From contig NZ_BMZN01000002.1 in NCBI RefSeq assembly GCF_014652815.1, forward strand, positions 583,829 through 647,828: a DNA stretch of 64,000 bases. Direction: 5' to 3'. The notes under the pieces are model-generated. The model saw nothing but the letters and a program-made list of their open reading frames with translations, was not told the DNA's origin and made no database searches. Each line of letters starts with the position of its first letter. Within the stretch, counting starts at the first letter, position 1. Positions 17,970 through 26,870 of this stretch are shown piece after piece. Position numbers and translations under genes: made by a program. This stretch comes from Alcaligenes pakistanensis. GTDB lineage: Bacteria; Pseudomonadota; Gammaproteobacteria; Burkholderiales; Burkholderiaceae_B.

Positions 17970-19594
17970 GTGCCGGTCTGACGATGACCCCGCTTGTTCC
18001 TGATACCAAGCAGGATCAGCTGGGCATGGTCACCCTTATGGTGGAAGGCGGTTATACGGCGTGGCGCGAGCAAGCCTTGCTGGCCTTGACCGCCGCTTGG
18101 CCGCCAGAGCGGCTTTGCTGGACTGAGCCTAGCCTGGAGTCGGGTGGTCAGTCTCGGCAAATTGGGCTGGACTATGCCGTTGTTAATCCTCCCCCCTTAG
18201 CGCCTGTCTCCTTGCAAGAGCCGCAAGCTCGCGAGCCACTGCCTTCCGTCCGTATATCGAGAGTGCTTAACAGCTTGCTGCATGACGCCGCCTTGTGCCG
18301 AACGCCGGAGCGCTGGGCCTTGCTGTATCGGGTGTTATGGCGCTGGCAGCAAGGTGATCGCAGTGTGGAGTCCGTAGCCGACGAGGATGGTGCCCGTTTG
18401 TATGAGATGGCCAAAGCCGTGCGCAAGGAAAAGCACGACATGATGGCTTATGTGCGGTTTCGTCGTTGCGAGGAAGGCAGCCTGCCGGAGTACTGGGCAT
18501 GGTTTGAACCCGAGCACGAGGTACTGGAGTGGATTGCCGAGCATTTTGCCAAGCGTATGGGCGGGACGTCGTGGTGCATTGCAACGCCGCAGCGTGTTGC
18601 GCTCTGGGATGGTCAAAAATTGCAGTTTCTGGATGCGCCTGAGAATGTGGAGGCATTACGCGCTGGACCTTCAGGCGATCAGGTGGAAGCGCTGTGGCTA
18701 CGGTATTACCAGAGTATTTTTAACCCAGCGCGCTTGAATGAAACTGCCTTGCAGCAGAGCATGCCCGTGCGGTTCTGGAAGGGGCTGCCCGAGGCCCGCT
18801 TAATTCCTGCCATGATCAGTGAAGCGCGCAATGGGGCACGGCGAGTCGGGCAGTTCAGCGGCGTTGCTCAGATGCCAGGCAAGCTGGTGGCGGTAGAAGC
18901 CAGTTGTGCGCAGCCTCAACGTAGTGAGCCCTCTTCGCTGGATCTATGTCGTCGCTGCGGCTTATGGGAGCACGCTACGCAGGCGGTGCCGGGTGAAGGG
19001 CTTGCCACTGCACGCATGATGTTGCTTGGCGAACAGCCTGGTGACTATGAGGATCTGGAGGGGCGTGTCTTTGTCGGGCCGGCAGGGCAGATACTGGATC
19101 AGGCATTGCAGCGTGCTGGCATTGAGCGTGATGCGCTTTATTTAAGCAATGCGGTCAAACATTTCAAATGGACAGGGCGCGGCAAGCAGCGCTTACATGT
19201 CAGCCCCTCGTTTGCCGAGGTTCAGGCCTGTGGACATTGGTTGCAGGAGGAGCTGGTGCGCGTTAAGCCTGTGGTTATTGTCACCCTGGGGGCGACGGCT
19301 CTGTCTGCCTTGTTGGGGCCTAAAGCCCGGCTAAGCAGCTATCTGGCCAAGCCATTTCAGTGGGGGGGAACTTGGCTTATCGCTACGTGGCATCCTTCGT
19401 ATGTCTTGCGAGTACCTGATGCCGCCCGTCGCGAGGAAGTGTTAGGCGGTATTACCGAAGCTCTACAGATGGCGCAGCGCCTGCTGGCTCTGCCTGACCG
19501 GCAGCGGGGTTTAGATGCGGAAGGGCAGATGCTGCAAGAGGAACTGCCTGCGGCGTCCTCTACAGATACTTCCCCGCCTAAGCACGAAGGCTAG
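17966..19594 (+). CDS. DUF4130 + UdgX-type uracil-DNA-binding protein fusion
   Basis: 542-residue fusion. Residues ~90-260 form a DUF4130 domain (LYEMAKAVRKEKHDMMAYVRF; AWFEPEHEVLEWIAEHFAKR). Residues ~325-510 form a family 4/UdgX uracil-DNA glycosylase fold: C328 and C331 (CRRC) start the Fe-S site, motif A is GEQPGDYED (355-363), followed by GPAGQILDQAL, and motif B is WHPSYVLR (475-482). Between them VKHFKWTGRGKQRLH contains KQRLH (407-411), matching the KRRIH loop of M. smegmatis UdgX, whose histidine bonds covalently to the abasic site; the equivalent here is H411. C422 is a likely further cluster ligand. Likely role: capture or excision of uracil or related lesions, working with the radical SAM partner. 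Confidence 0.9.
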   Translation: MSAGLTMTPLVPDTKQDQLGMVTLMVEGGYTAWREQALLALTAAWPPERLCWTEPSLESGGQSRQIGLDYAVVNPPPLAPVSLQEPQAREPLPSVRISRVLNSLLHDAALCRTPERWALLYRVLWRWQQGDRSVESVADEDGARLYEMAKAVRKEKHDMMAYVRFRRCEEGSLPEYWAWFEPEHEVLEWIAEHFAKRMGGTSWCIATPQRVALWDGQKLQFLDAPENVEALRAGPSGDQVEALWLRYYQSIFNPARLNETALQQSMPVRFWKGLPEARLIPAMISEARNGARRVGQFSGVAQMPGKLVAVEASCAQPQRSEPSSLDLCRRCGLWEHATQAVPGEGLATARMMLLGEQPGDYEDLEGRVFVGPAGQILDQALQRAGIERDALYLSNAVKHFKWTGRGKQRLHVSPSFAEVQACGHWLQEELVRVKPVVIVTLGATALSALLGPKARLSSYLAKPFQWGGTWLIATWHPSYVLRVPDAARREEVLGGITEALQMAQRLLALPDRQRGLDAEGQMLQEELPAASSTDTSPPKHEG

Positions 19595-19691
19595 GCAGGG
19601 AAGCTGTCATTGTTGATGGTCGTGTTGCCTTGCTGAAGGACTTTTGCCGCAAAGCGTGAGCAAGCAAAAACAAGGTAGAAAAAAGCGGCAA

Positions 19692-20177
19692 TTACTCCAG
19701 CCGCCCAATCTCCTGGTCTTTGACCGTGTCCAGCAGTGCGCTCATGCTGCCTTGAGCCAGTTCAAGCTCAGGGGCTAGATCCGCCAGAGGAGCAAGCACA
19801 AAAGCGCGTTCATGCATGCGGGGGTGCGGCACGGTCAGGCGTGGGGTATCGATGCGTTCTTGGTCGTAGAGCAACAAATCCAGATCCAGCGTTCGGGGGG
19901 CATTGCGGTACAGGCGGGTACGGCCGTGCTCTTGCTCGATGTCTTGCAGGCGGTCCAGCAGGGCTTCCGGGCTAAGTGTACATAGAAACCGGGCTACCGT
20001 ATTGACGTAGTCTGGCCCACTGGAATCCACCGGAGCGGTGCGATAGAAGTGCGCCAGCGTCAGATCCTGGATGCCGGGCGTGGCTGCCAGTTCAGTAGCC
20101 GCTATTTCCAGTGTTTGTCGTGCTTCACCCAGATTGGCCCCCATTGCTACATACACCGTGGTGCTGGCTGGGATCAC
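19692..20177 (-). CDS. folK: 2-amino-4-hydroxy-6-hydroxymethyldihydropteridine pyrophosphokinase
   Basis: HPPK of folate synthesis: transfers pyrophosphate from ATP to hydroxymethyl-dihydropterin. At 161 aa it has normal length, with VYVAMGANLGEARQTLEIA at the start, the central ARFLCTLSPEALLDRLQDIE, RTLDLDLLLYD (the Mg-binding DxD) and TVPHPRMHERAFVLAPLADLAP. It starts with GTG in a GTGA overlap with the pcnB stop, the pcnB-folK arrangement common in proteobacteria. Confidence 0.96.
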   Translation of the reverse strand: MIPASTTVYVAMGANLGEARQTLEIAATELAATPGIQDLTLAHFYRTAPVDSSGPDYVNTVARFLCTLSPEALLDRLQDIEQEHGRTRLYRNAPRTLDLDLLLYDQERIDTPRLTVPHPRMHERAFVLAPLADLAPELELAQGSMSALLDTVKDQEIGRLE

Positions 20178-21553
20178 GTTTCGCTGCTCGTCGATGCTGG
20201 GCTGCGTTTGGCATTAGGGCGACGACGACGGGTGCGGCGTTGCCCACTGCGTGTAGCCGTGGCTGTAGTGCTGGCCGGTTTGCGCACGGCAATCATGGTG
20301 CTGCGCTCTTCATCACCGGCGTCGGCCAAGTCCATCCACCATTGCGCCTGCACGCTATCGACTTCTTTGGCTTCGGCACGAAGTTGTAAAAAGTCCACAG
20401 CAGCACGGAAGCGGGGTTGTTCCGTCATGCGCCAGATAGCTCGGTTGGCAATGCGTTCAAAGCGAGGCTGCATAAACCAGATCTCGCGCATGTCCGACTG
20501 GAAACGCTTCTGGATAGGCATGATGCGGCTTTGCTTTTCCAGAACCAGATCGGCGGCTTCCAATAGCGCTTGCTGGGGATGCATTTCTTGCGCGATGAGC
20601 TTTTCCCACTCTTTTTGCACCAACTTCCAGAGCAGGCAGGCATAGATAAAGCTGGGGCTGACGGATTTGCCAGCACGTACGCGGGTGTCGGTGCGGGCCA
20701 GGGCCATATCCAGAAACTCTGCGCCACCGGGCAGGCGCTGCACTGGCTCGACCATGGGCAGCAGCTTGTTGTGCAGGCCCAGAGCTTGCAGACGCTTGAT
20801 GCAGTCCATGGCATGGCCGCAATTGAGCAGCTTCAGCGTTTCATCAGCCAGACGGGATTCGGGCACATTTTCAATCAGGCGCGACAGCGAGCGGATAGGC
20901 GCATCCGTTTTCGGCTCGATGGTTGCGTCCAGCTTGGAGGCAAAACGCACCGCGCGCAGCATACGGACCGGATCTTCCCGGTAGCGGGTCTCCGCATCGC
21001 CAATAATGCGCACCTGACGATCTTTCAGGTCGGCAACCCCGTTGTGGTAGTCGATGACGGTTTCGGTCAGCGGATCGTAATAGAGCGCATTAAGCGTGAA
21101 ATCGCGGCGAGCAGCGTCATCTTCGATGGTGCCAAATTCGTTATCGCGCAAAATACGGCCATGTTCGTCCGTCTGTTTGCCGCTATCGTCGGCCCGGAAC
21201 GTGGAGGTTTCGATGATTTCCTGGCCGAACACCACGTGTACTAGCCGAAAACGCCGGCCAATAATACGGGCGCGGCGAAACAGGGGACGAATTTGCTCGG
21301 GCGTGGCGTCAGTTGCGACGTCAAAGTCCTTGGGCTCCAGGCCCACTAGCAAATCGCGCACTGCGCCACCCACGACATAGGCCTGGTAGCCTGCGTGGTT
21401 CAAGACCTCGCACACTTTGATCGCATGACGTGAGACCAGACGTCGGTCTATGCCATGTTCTTCTCGTGTGTAGCGGCGCAACCCTTTGGGACGCACGCTT
21501 TTGGCTGGTTTGAGCAGCCGGTCGACAAATGTTTTTATTGTTCGCTTAAGCAT
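20174..21553 (-). CDS. pcnB: Poly(A) polymerase I
   Basis: Adds 3' poly(A) tails to RNA to promote decay. 459 aa. The nucleotidyltransferase motif is VVGGAVRDLLVG (60-71) with the two catalytic aspartates D76 and D78 in KDFDVATDAT. The conserved RRDFTLNALYYD and the bacterial PcnB RNA-binding regions follow. The C-terminus is a basic arginine-rich tail (RRTRRRRPNAKR), as in true poly(A) polymerases rather than CCA-adding enzymes. It is preceded 10 nt upstream by a HAD phosphatase gene. Confidence 0.95.
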   Translation of the reverse strand: MLKRTIKTFVDRLLKPAKSVRPKGLRRYTREEHGIDRRLVSRHAIKVCEVLNHAGYQAYVVGGAVRDLLVGLEPKDFDVATDATPEQIRPLFRRARIIGRRFRLVHVVFGQEIIETSTFRADDSGKQTDEHGRILRDNEFGTIEDDAARRDFTLNALYYDPLTETVIDYHNGVADLKDRQVRIIGDAETRYREDPVRMLRAVRFASKLDATIEPKTDAPIRSLSRLIENVPESRLADETLKLLNCGHAMDCIKRLQALGLHNKLLPMVEPVQRLPGGAEFLDMALARTDTRVRAGKSVSPSFIYACLLWKLVQKEWEKLIAQEMHPQQALLEAADLVLEKQSRIMPIQKRFQSDMREIWFMQPRFERIANRAIWRMTEQPRFRAAVDFLQLRAEAKEVDSVQAQWWMDLADAGDEERSTMIAVRKPASTTATATRSGQRRTRRRRPNAKRSPASTSSET

Positions 21554-21563
21554 GCGTCTGATT

Positions 21564-22265
21564 TTACGATTTGCTGTCCATCATGTCAGCGAACAAATCG
21601 ATGACAAGCCAATTACGTTCGGTAGCGACGGCACGCAGCCTGTCGCTGGGGTTGGTTGCAACGGGGTCTGTTACCACTTCCATCAAGGGCAGATCGTTGG
21701 GCGAGTCGCTGTAGAACCAGCTGCGCTCGAAGTCCGCCAGGGATTTGCCCATGGTGTTTAGCCATTGGTTTACACGGGTGATTTTGCCAGCCTGAAAGCT
21801 GGGCACGCCACTGATCTTGCCGGTGTAGCGGCCATCTTTCATTTCAGGAGTGGTAGCGATCAGGTGTTCCACGCCCAGGGCCGCCGCAATCGGGCGAGTC
21901 ACAAATTCGTTGGTGGCGGTCACGATGGCCACCAGATGGCCTTGTTCCTGGTGTTTGGCCAGCAGTTCGCGGGCAGCCGGGCTGATCGAGGGCAGGATTA
22001 TGGCCTGCATGAACTCGTCTTGCCAGGCCAGCAATTCTTCCTGGCTGGCGTTGGTCAGCAGGCCCAACATAAATTCGGCCGATTCTTCGGCCGTCAGCAA
22101 TCCTTGGTTATAGCGCTCCATCAGGTCTTCATTAAGACGGATGGCTTCGGCCGGATCTCCGACGCGGCCAGTGCGGGCCAAAAAATCAGCCCACTGGTAA
22201 TCGCTATCTAAAGGAAGCAGAGTGTGGTCCAGATCAAACAGGGCAATAAAAGAGGAAGCAGTCAT
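21564..22265 (-). CDS. HAD-IB family phosphatase (SerB/CicA-like)
   Basis: 233-residue cytoplasmic HAD hydrolase. Motif I is ALFDLDHTLLP (nucleophile D at about 11, acid/base D at 13), motif II lies around IVTATNEF, and motif III/IV is FYSDSPNDLPLMEVV. The cap between motifs I and II is of the small helical C1 type. Subfamily IB members include phosphoserine phosphatases and several unassigned hydrolases often placed near pcnB-folK and hda in Burkholderiales. The substrate is undetermined. It sits 3 nt after hda. Confidence 0.9.
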   Translation of the reverse strand: MTASSFIALFDLDHTLLPLDSDYQWADFLARTGRVGDPAEAIRLNEDLMERYNQGLLTAEESAEFMLGLLTNASQEELLAWQDEFMQAIILPSISPAARELLAKHQEQGHLVAIVTATNEFVTRPIAAALGVEHLIATTPEMKDGRYTGKISGVPSFQAGKITRVNQWLNTMGKSLADFERSWFYSDSPNDLPLMEVVTDPVATNPSDRLRAVATERNWLVIDLFADMMDSKS

Positions 22266-22268
22266 GAC

Positions 22269-22967
22269 TCAGCGAGAAGATTGGGTCTGGCTATTGGCCA
22301 GAAGTTCTTTGAGCAGGGGTAAAGTGATGGGACGTTTCTTTACCAGTGAATAGTTGTCCAGCGCATCGATCAATGCGCTCAAGCGGTTCATATCGCGATC
22401 GTAATGAGTCAGGATCCAGCTGAGCACTTCCGCCTGGAGCTGCAGACCACGGGCAGCAGCCCGTTGTTGCATGGCTTCGGACCGGTGGGCGTCCGACAGG
22501 TATTCCAGTCTGAACACCAGGTCCCAGCCCAGTCGTGTGCGCAAGTCCTCGCGTACTGACATGGTTTTAGGAGCCCGGTCGCCGGAGACCAATAGCGTGA
22601 AGGCGTCTGGCCGGGTGGCCGACTCGCGCCAGCGATTGTACAGCGCAAATACGGCAGCCTGTCCGTGCTCATCAAAACGTTCGATATCGTCGATGGCCAG
22701 CAGGCTGGGAGGGGCTTTGTCATCGGTGGCGATGTCAAAGATGGGCTGGGAGGGAGTATCTGAACTAAAATAGCGGCTGTCGTCTAGACTGGCCATCGCC
22801 CGCAGCAGATGTGTTCGACCTGCGCCGGGCGGTCCCCACAGGTAAACCGCGCGTCCTGGAGAGCACTGACGCAGAGCCTGCAACGCAGCCTGATTCGCTC
22901 CGGCAACAAAGTTGTCCAAAGAGGCAGGCGGTGCTGGAGATATATCCAGAATCAGTTGCTCGGTCAT
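22269..22967 (-). CDS. hda: DnaA regulatory inactivator Hda (DnaA-like AAA+ protein)
   Basis: 232 aa from the ATG at 22967 ([10 protein letters not shown]), which suits family length; the longer frame would run through purM's start. The AAA+ domain carries GPPGAGRT (45-52) with Arg in place of the Walker A Lys, as in E. coli Hda, and a Walker B at [10 protein letters not shown]. There is no C-terminal DnaA-box-binding domain, separating it from DnaA. With the DNA-loaded beta clamp, Hda promotes ATP hydrolysis by DnaA after initiation. The N-terminal QLILDI is clamp-binding-motif-like. It is divergent from purM. Confidence 0.93.
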   Translation of the reverse strand: MTEQLILDISPAPPASLDNFVAGANQAALQALRQCSPGRAVYLWGPPGAGRTHLLRAMASLDDSRYFSSDTPSQPIFDIATDDKAPPSLLAIDDIERFDEHGQAAVFALYNRWRESATRPDAFTLLVSGDRAPKTMSVREDLRTRLGWDLVFRLEYLSDAHRSEAMQQRAAARGLQLQAEVLSWILTHYDRDMNRLSALIDALDNYSLVKKRPITLPLLKELLANSQTQSSR

Positions 22968-23021
22968 GTGTCGTACAATTTCGTCCAACTCGCAATTTTC
23001 ACATATCCCACGGCTTTTCCC

Positions 23022-24071
23022 ATGAAAAACACTACTTCTGTTTCCTTGACCTACCGCGATGCAGGCGTGGATATCGACGCGGGCGACGCCCTGGTCGATC
23101 GTATTAAACCACTGGCTGCCAAAACCATGCGTGCAGGCGTCATGGCTGGAATCGGAGGCTTTGGCGCTTTGTTTGAAGTGCCTACCCACCTTAAAGAGCC
23201 CGTTCTGGTGTCCGGCACCGACGGTGTTGGTACCAAACTACGCCTGGCATTTGATTGGCAGCGCCACGACACTGTGGGTATAGACCTGGTGGCCATGAGT
23301 GTCAACGACATTCTAGTCCAGGGCGCAGAACCCTTGTACTTTCTGGATTACTTTGCCTGCGGCAAGCTGTCGGTCGACACGGCCGCTCAAGTAGTTGGCG
23401 GTATTGCCAAAGGCTGTGAGCTTTCCGCTTGCGCCCTGATCGGTGGCGAAACGGCAGAAATGCCCGGCATGTACCCCGAAGGCGAATATGACCTGGCCGG
23501 TTTTGCAGTGGGTGCGGTGGAAAAATCGCGCATCATTGATGGCAAATCCATTGTTCCTGGTGATGTCGTCCTAGGTCTGGCCTCCAGCGGTGCCCACTCC
23601 AACGGCTACTCGCTGATTCGCAAGATTCTGAAGCACGCCAACGCCAAGCCTACTGACGAGCTGGATGGCCGTCCTTTGGCAGACGTGGTCATGGAACCTA
23701 CCCGCATCTACGTGAAATCCGTGCTGGCCGCCTTGGCTGCCCACGGTGCGGACATCAAGGGCCTGGCTCACATCACCGGCGGTGGCTTGCTGGAAAACGT
23801 ACCTCGCATCCTGCAAAAGCATCTGTCCGCACGGTTGAAGCGTGATTCCTGGACCATGCCCGCCTTGTTCCAGTGGTTGCAAACCAATGGCAACGTGGCC
23901 GACGAAGAAATGTACCGTGTCTTTAACTGCGGTATCGGCATGATCATCATTGTTCCTGCTGATAAGGCAGAGGCCATCAGCGCGACTTTGTCCGAGCAAG
24001 GCGAAACCGTCTACAACCTGGGCGAGATCGTGGAACGTCAGGAAGGTCAGGCGCAGACCGAAGTGGTCTAA
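23022..24071 (+). CDS. purM: Phosphoribosylformylglycinamidine cyclo-ligase (AIR synthase)
   Basis: Fifth step of purine synthesis: ATP-dependent closure of FGAM to AIR. 349 aa from the ATG at 23022. Recognisable signatures are the N-terminal [65 protein letters not shown] and the C-terminal FNCGIGM. It is monocistronic and ends at a strong terminator. Only 54 nt separate it from the divergent hda, so the two promoters must overlap or abut. Confidence 0.97.
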   Translation: MKNTTSVSLTYRDAGVDIDAGDALVDRIKPLAAKTMRAGVMAGIGGFGALFEVPTHLKEPVLVSGTDGVGTKLRLAFDWQRHDTVGIDLVAMSVNDILVQGAEPLYFLDYFACGKLSVDTAAQVVGGIAKGCELSACALIGGETAEMPGMYPEGEYDLAGFAVGAVEKSRIIDGKSIVPGDVVLGLASSGAHSNGYSLIRKILKHANAKPTDELDGRPLADVVMEPTRIYVKSVLAALAAHGADIKGLAHITGGGLLENVPRILQKHLSARLKRDSWTMPALFQWLQTNGNVADEEMYRVFNCGIGMIIIVPADKAEAISATLSEQGETVYNLGEIVERQEGQAQTEVV

Positions 24072-24091
24072 GACTCCGATCTTACCGTTGT

Positions 24092-24123
24092 AAAAAAGCC
24101 AGCTCATTGAGCTGGCTTTTTTT
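24092..24123 (+). terminator. purM terminator
   Basis: Stem AAAAGCCAGCTC / GAGCTGGCTTTT with a short loop (CATT) and a T-run ending at 24123, starting 20 nt after the purM stop. Confidence 0.85.
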
Positions 24124-24214
24124 ATGTCTTGACCCGACCGCTTAGAGTCGAAGCTGTTTTGTTTTTGTCAGGATTTCCAAGAGCTTCGGCCTTCATTTTC
24201 GATTCAGTATTGCC

Positions 24215-24230
24215 ACAGCGAATTCACTGT
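24215..24230. promoter_or_regulatory. GAATTC-centred palindrome 1 upstream of the NCS1 permease
   Basis: ACAGCGAATTCACTGT, 14 of 16 positions symmetric. It is centred 69 bp upstream of palindrome 2 in an otherwise gene-free 336-nt region (24072-24407). Candidate operator; the regulator is unknown. Confidence 0.35.
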
Positions 24231-24284
24231 ATTTGATTTTCAAATAAAGGTTATATCTATTTTCTTATGTTTGTTTTCGAGGCA

Positions 24285-24298
24285 ATCCGAATTCGGAT
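24285..24298. promoter_or_regulatory. GAATTC-centred palindrome 2 overlapping a possible -35 of the NCS1 permease
   Basis: ATCCGAATTCGGAT, a perfect 14-bp palindrome. A plausible -10 CATAAT (24314-24319) lies 16 bp after TTCGGA (24292-24297), so the palindrome overlaps the -35 of the candidate promoter. Confidence 0.4.
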
Positions 24299-24407
24299 AT
24301 TACTCGTACATTCCATAATGTTCCTGGTTCAGTAAGGCCCCTACATTAAAGGCAAGAACGTAGAAATATCAGCTGAAATGTTAGAAGCAATTTCTGAGGG
24401 GAAGGAC

Positions 24408-25868
24408 ATGGAACATTCGGATTTATCGTTAAAAGACCCACACCCGTCTTTGCACAATAAAGACTTGGCACCCTTGCCACGCCAAAAGCGTTTGTGGGGT
24501 TGGTTTGAAATTTTCAATGTGTGGTCCAACGACATACAAAGCCTGTTTGGCTATACCCTGGCCGCCACTTTGTTTATCTCGTACGGGCTAAATGGTTGGG
24601 CGGTGTTTGCCGGTATTTTGCTGGCCGGTTTCATTGTGATGGGGCTGGTCAATCTCAGTGGCAAACCCAGTGTGTTGTATGGCGTGCCGTACCCTGTGAT
24701 TGCCCGTATCAGCATGGGGGTGAAGGGTGCCAAGTTCCCTGCGCTGGTGCGTGGGATTGTGGCTATTTTCTGGTACGGAGTGCAGACCTACTTTGCCTCT
24801 ACCGCCTTGGCCTTGTTGTTCAATGCCTTGCTGGATCACCCCGGGGGAGCTCTGTTTTTAGGCCTGGACTGGGTGGGCTGGTTGTCTTATGTCCTGGTCT
24901 GCGTGATGCAACTGGGTATTTTTCTGATGGGTATGAAGTGGATTACGCGCTTCCTGAACTGGGCCGGTCCTTTGGTGTATCTGGTCATGTTCGCGCTGCT
25001 AGCCGTGATCTGGTACAAGGCGGGCGATGGCCTGCTGGACAAAGTGGGCGAAATTTTTGCAGGTAAAGGCACGTACGAAGGCGGGCCGTTGATGGCATTT
25101 GGTGCTGTGGTCGGGACAATGGTGGCTTACTTTGCCGCGGTCGTGATTAATTACGGTGACTTCTCGCGTTTTGTCAAAGACGAGCGCAGTATGCGGATCG
25201 GTAATTTCATGGGCTTGCCTGTTAGCTTGGCCATATTCTCCTTCCTGGCCTTGTTCATTACCGCCGGTACGGCCGTGCTGTTTGGCGAGACCCTGACGAA
25301 CCCCACTGATATTGTGGATCGCGTTGATAGTCTGGTGCTGACCGTGATTGCGGCCCTGACCTTTTTTGCGGCCACCGTGGGTATCAACCTGGTAGCAAAC
25401 TTTATTCCTCCCGCTTTTGACTTGGCCAATCTGAAACCTGAGCTTATCTCCGCCAAGATGGGTGGCATTCTGACTGCTGTAATTGCATTTTTCATTGGCG
25501 CCTTGTGGCTTCCCTTGATCAGCGCCATTGGCATTACTGGCTTTGTCGATACCTTGGGGGCTTTGTTGGCTCCGCTATACGGCATCATGATTGTGGACTT
25601 CTACTTGATCCGCAAACAGCGTGTGGTGGTAGCGGATCTGTTTAGTCTGGAGGAAAGTGGTACTTACTACTTCCAGAATGGCTGGAACAAGCGGGCGATG
25701 GCGGCGTTTTTCCTGGCCGCGGTGTTCTCGGTAGCCACAGTGTGGGTGCCTGCCTTGGCCAATCTGGCTGGCTATGGCTGGTTGATTGGTGCTTTGCTGG
25801 GCGGTACCTTCCAGTATCTGGCAATGCGTGCCCAGATAGTGCCTAAGCAGGGTAGTGCTTCCGTTTAG
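24408..25868 (+). CDS. NCS1-family nucleobase:cation symporter
   Basis: 486 residues from the ATG at 24408, preceded by a GAGGGG (24396-24401). It is an inner-membrane permease with ~12 helices. The start (DLAPLPRQKRLWGWFEIFNVWSND) and the LeuT-fold TM1 FNVWSNDIQSLFGY are typical of NCS1 carriers for allantoin, cytosine, uracil, hydantoin or related compounds. Conserved GVPYPVIARISMGVKGAKFPALVRG follows, with NYGDFSRFVKD later. No catabolic gene adjoins it, so the substrate cannot be assigned. Two palindromes upstream suggest specific control. Confidence 0.92.
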   Translation: MEHSDLSLKDPHPSLHNKDLAPLPRQKRLWGWFEIFNVWSNDIQSLFGYTLAATLFISYGLNGWAVFAGILLAGFIVMGLVNLSGKPSVLYGVPYPVIARISMGVKGAKFPALVRGIVAIFWYGVQTYFASTALALLFNALLDHPGGALFLGLDWVGWLSYVLVCVMQLGIFLMGMKWITRFLNWAGPLVYLVMFALLAVIWYKAGDGLLDKVGEIFAGKGTYEGGPLMAFGAVVGTMVAYFAAVVINYGDFSRFVKDERSMRIGNFMGLPVSLAIFSFLALFITAGTAVLFGETLTNPTDIVDRVDSLVLTVIAALTFFAATVGINLVANFIPPAFDLANLKPELISAKMGGILTAVIAFFIGALWLPLISAIGITGFVDTLGALLAPLYGIMIVDFYLIRKQRVVVADLFSLEESGTYYFQNGWNKRAMAAFFLAAVFSVATVWVPALANLAGYGWLIGALLGGTFQYLAMRAQIVPKQGSASV

Positions 25869-25889
25869 TTCTAGTAATAGCCCAAAACA

Positions 25890-25918
25890 CAAAGGCCGCC
25901 TTTAACAGGCGGCCTTTG
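25890..25918. terminator. Bidirectional terminator between NCS1 permease and miaA
   Basis: CAAAGGCCGCC / GGCGGCCTTTG, a perfect 11-bp stem with a 7-nt loop, between convergent genes. Followed by TTTG on the plus strand and preceded by an A-rich run for the minus strand. Confidence 0.8.
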
Positions 25919-25931
25919 TTTGGGTGGCATA

Positions 25932-26870
25932 TCAGCTGGGCCAGATTTGGCGGGCTGCTTGCACAATGTGCTCGGCTGCTTGCGGGGCCTGGCAATTAAA
26001 TTGCAGCCGCTCAGGCTCAGAGCGCAACCAGGTTAATTGGCGTTTGGCCAGTTGTCGGGTGGCGGCAATGGCTTGCTCAATGGCCTGATCCAGGTCGACT
26101 TGTCCGTCCAGATAGGACCAGATTTGTCGGTAGCCTACGCAACGTATAGAAGGCAGCCCTGGGTGCAGATCAGGGCGCTGGTGGAGTTTCTCGACCTCCT
26201 GCAGCAAACCTTGCTGGATCATGTCGTGGTAGCGGGCTGCAATACGCTGATGTAGCCAGGATCTGTCTTCCGGCTCCAGGCTCATGGTGATGTAGCGATG
26301 GCTGCTTTCTTGCGGCTGGGTTTTTTCCTGCAACCAGTCGCTCATGCTTTTGCCACTGATATGAAAAATTTCCAGAGCACGCTGAATGCGTTGACTATCC
26401 CGGGGGGCCAGGCGGGCTGCAGTGATGGGGTCAATGCGAGCTAGCTCTTCGTGCATGGCAGGCCAACCTACTTCTTGGGCGCGTTCATCCAGCTGCTGAC
26501 GAATGGCAGGATCGGCCTGGGGTAAGTCGTTCAAGCCTTCGCGCAGGGCTTTGTAATACAGCATGGTGCCGCCACACAGGACCGGGTAATGACCCCGCGC
26601 CCGGATTTCCTGAATTAGGCAAGTTGCATCGGTCGCGAACTCGGCCGCTGAATAGCTTTCCACCGGGTCGCGGATATCCAACAAGTGGTGGGGGATGGCA
26701 GCTTGCTCCTCGGCGCTGGGCTTAGCGGTGCCAATGTCCATGTCACGATAAATCGTGGCCGAGTCCATCACAATCACTTCAATCGGCCAGTGTTGAGCCA
26801 GGGTGTGCGTGGTGGCGCTTTTGCCACTGGCGGTTGGACCGGCCAGGCACAGAATGGGTAAATCGTTCAT
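25932..26870 (-). CDS. miaA: tRNA dimethylallyltransferase
   Basis: Adds dimethylallyl to A37 of UNN-reading tRNAs. 312 aa from ATG 26870, which overlaps the mutL stop by 4 nt (ATGA), the mutL-miaA arrangement seen widely in proteobacteria. The P-loop is GPTASGKS (11-18), followed by [40 protein letters not shown] and the catalytic-threonine segment [13 protein letters not shown]. Signature [11 protein letters not shown] and the C-terminal [10 protein letters not shown] are present. Confidence 0.96.
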   Translation of the reverse strand: MNDLPILCLAGPTASGKSATTHTLAQHWPIEVIVMDSATIYRDMDIGTAKPSAEEQAAIPHHLLDIRDPVESYSAAEFATDATCLIQEIRARGHYPVLCGGTMLYYKALREGLNDLPQADPAIRQQLDERAQEVGWPAMHEELARIDPITAARLAPRDSQRIQRALEIFHISGKSMSDWLQEKTQPQESSHRYITMSLEPEDRSWLHQRIAARYHDMIQQGLLQEVEKLHQRPDLHPGLPSIRCVGYRQIWSYLDGQVDLDQAIEQAIAATRQLAKRQLTWLRSEPERLQFNCQAPQAAEHIVQAARQIWPS

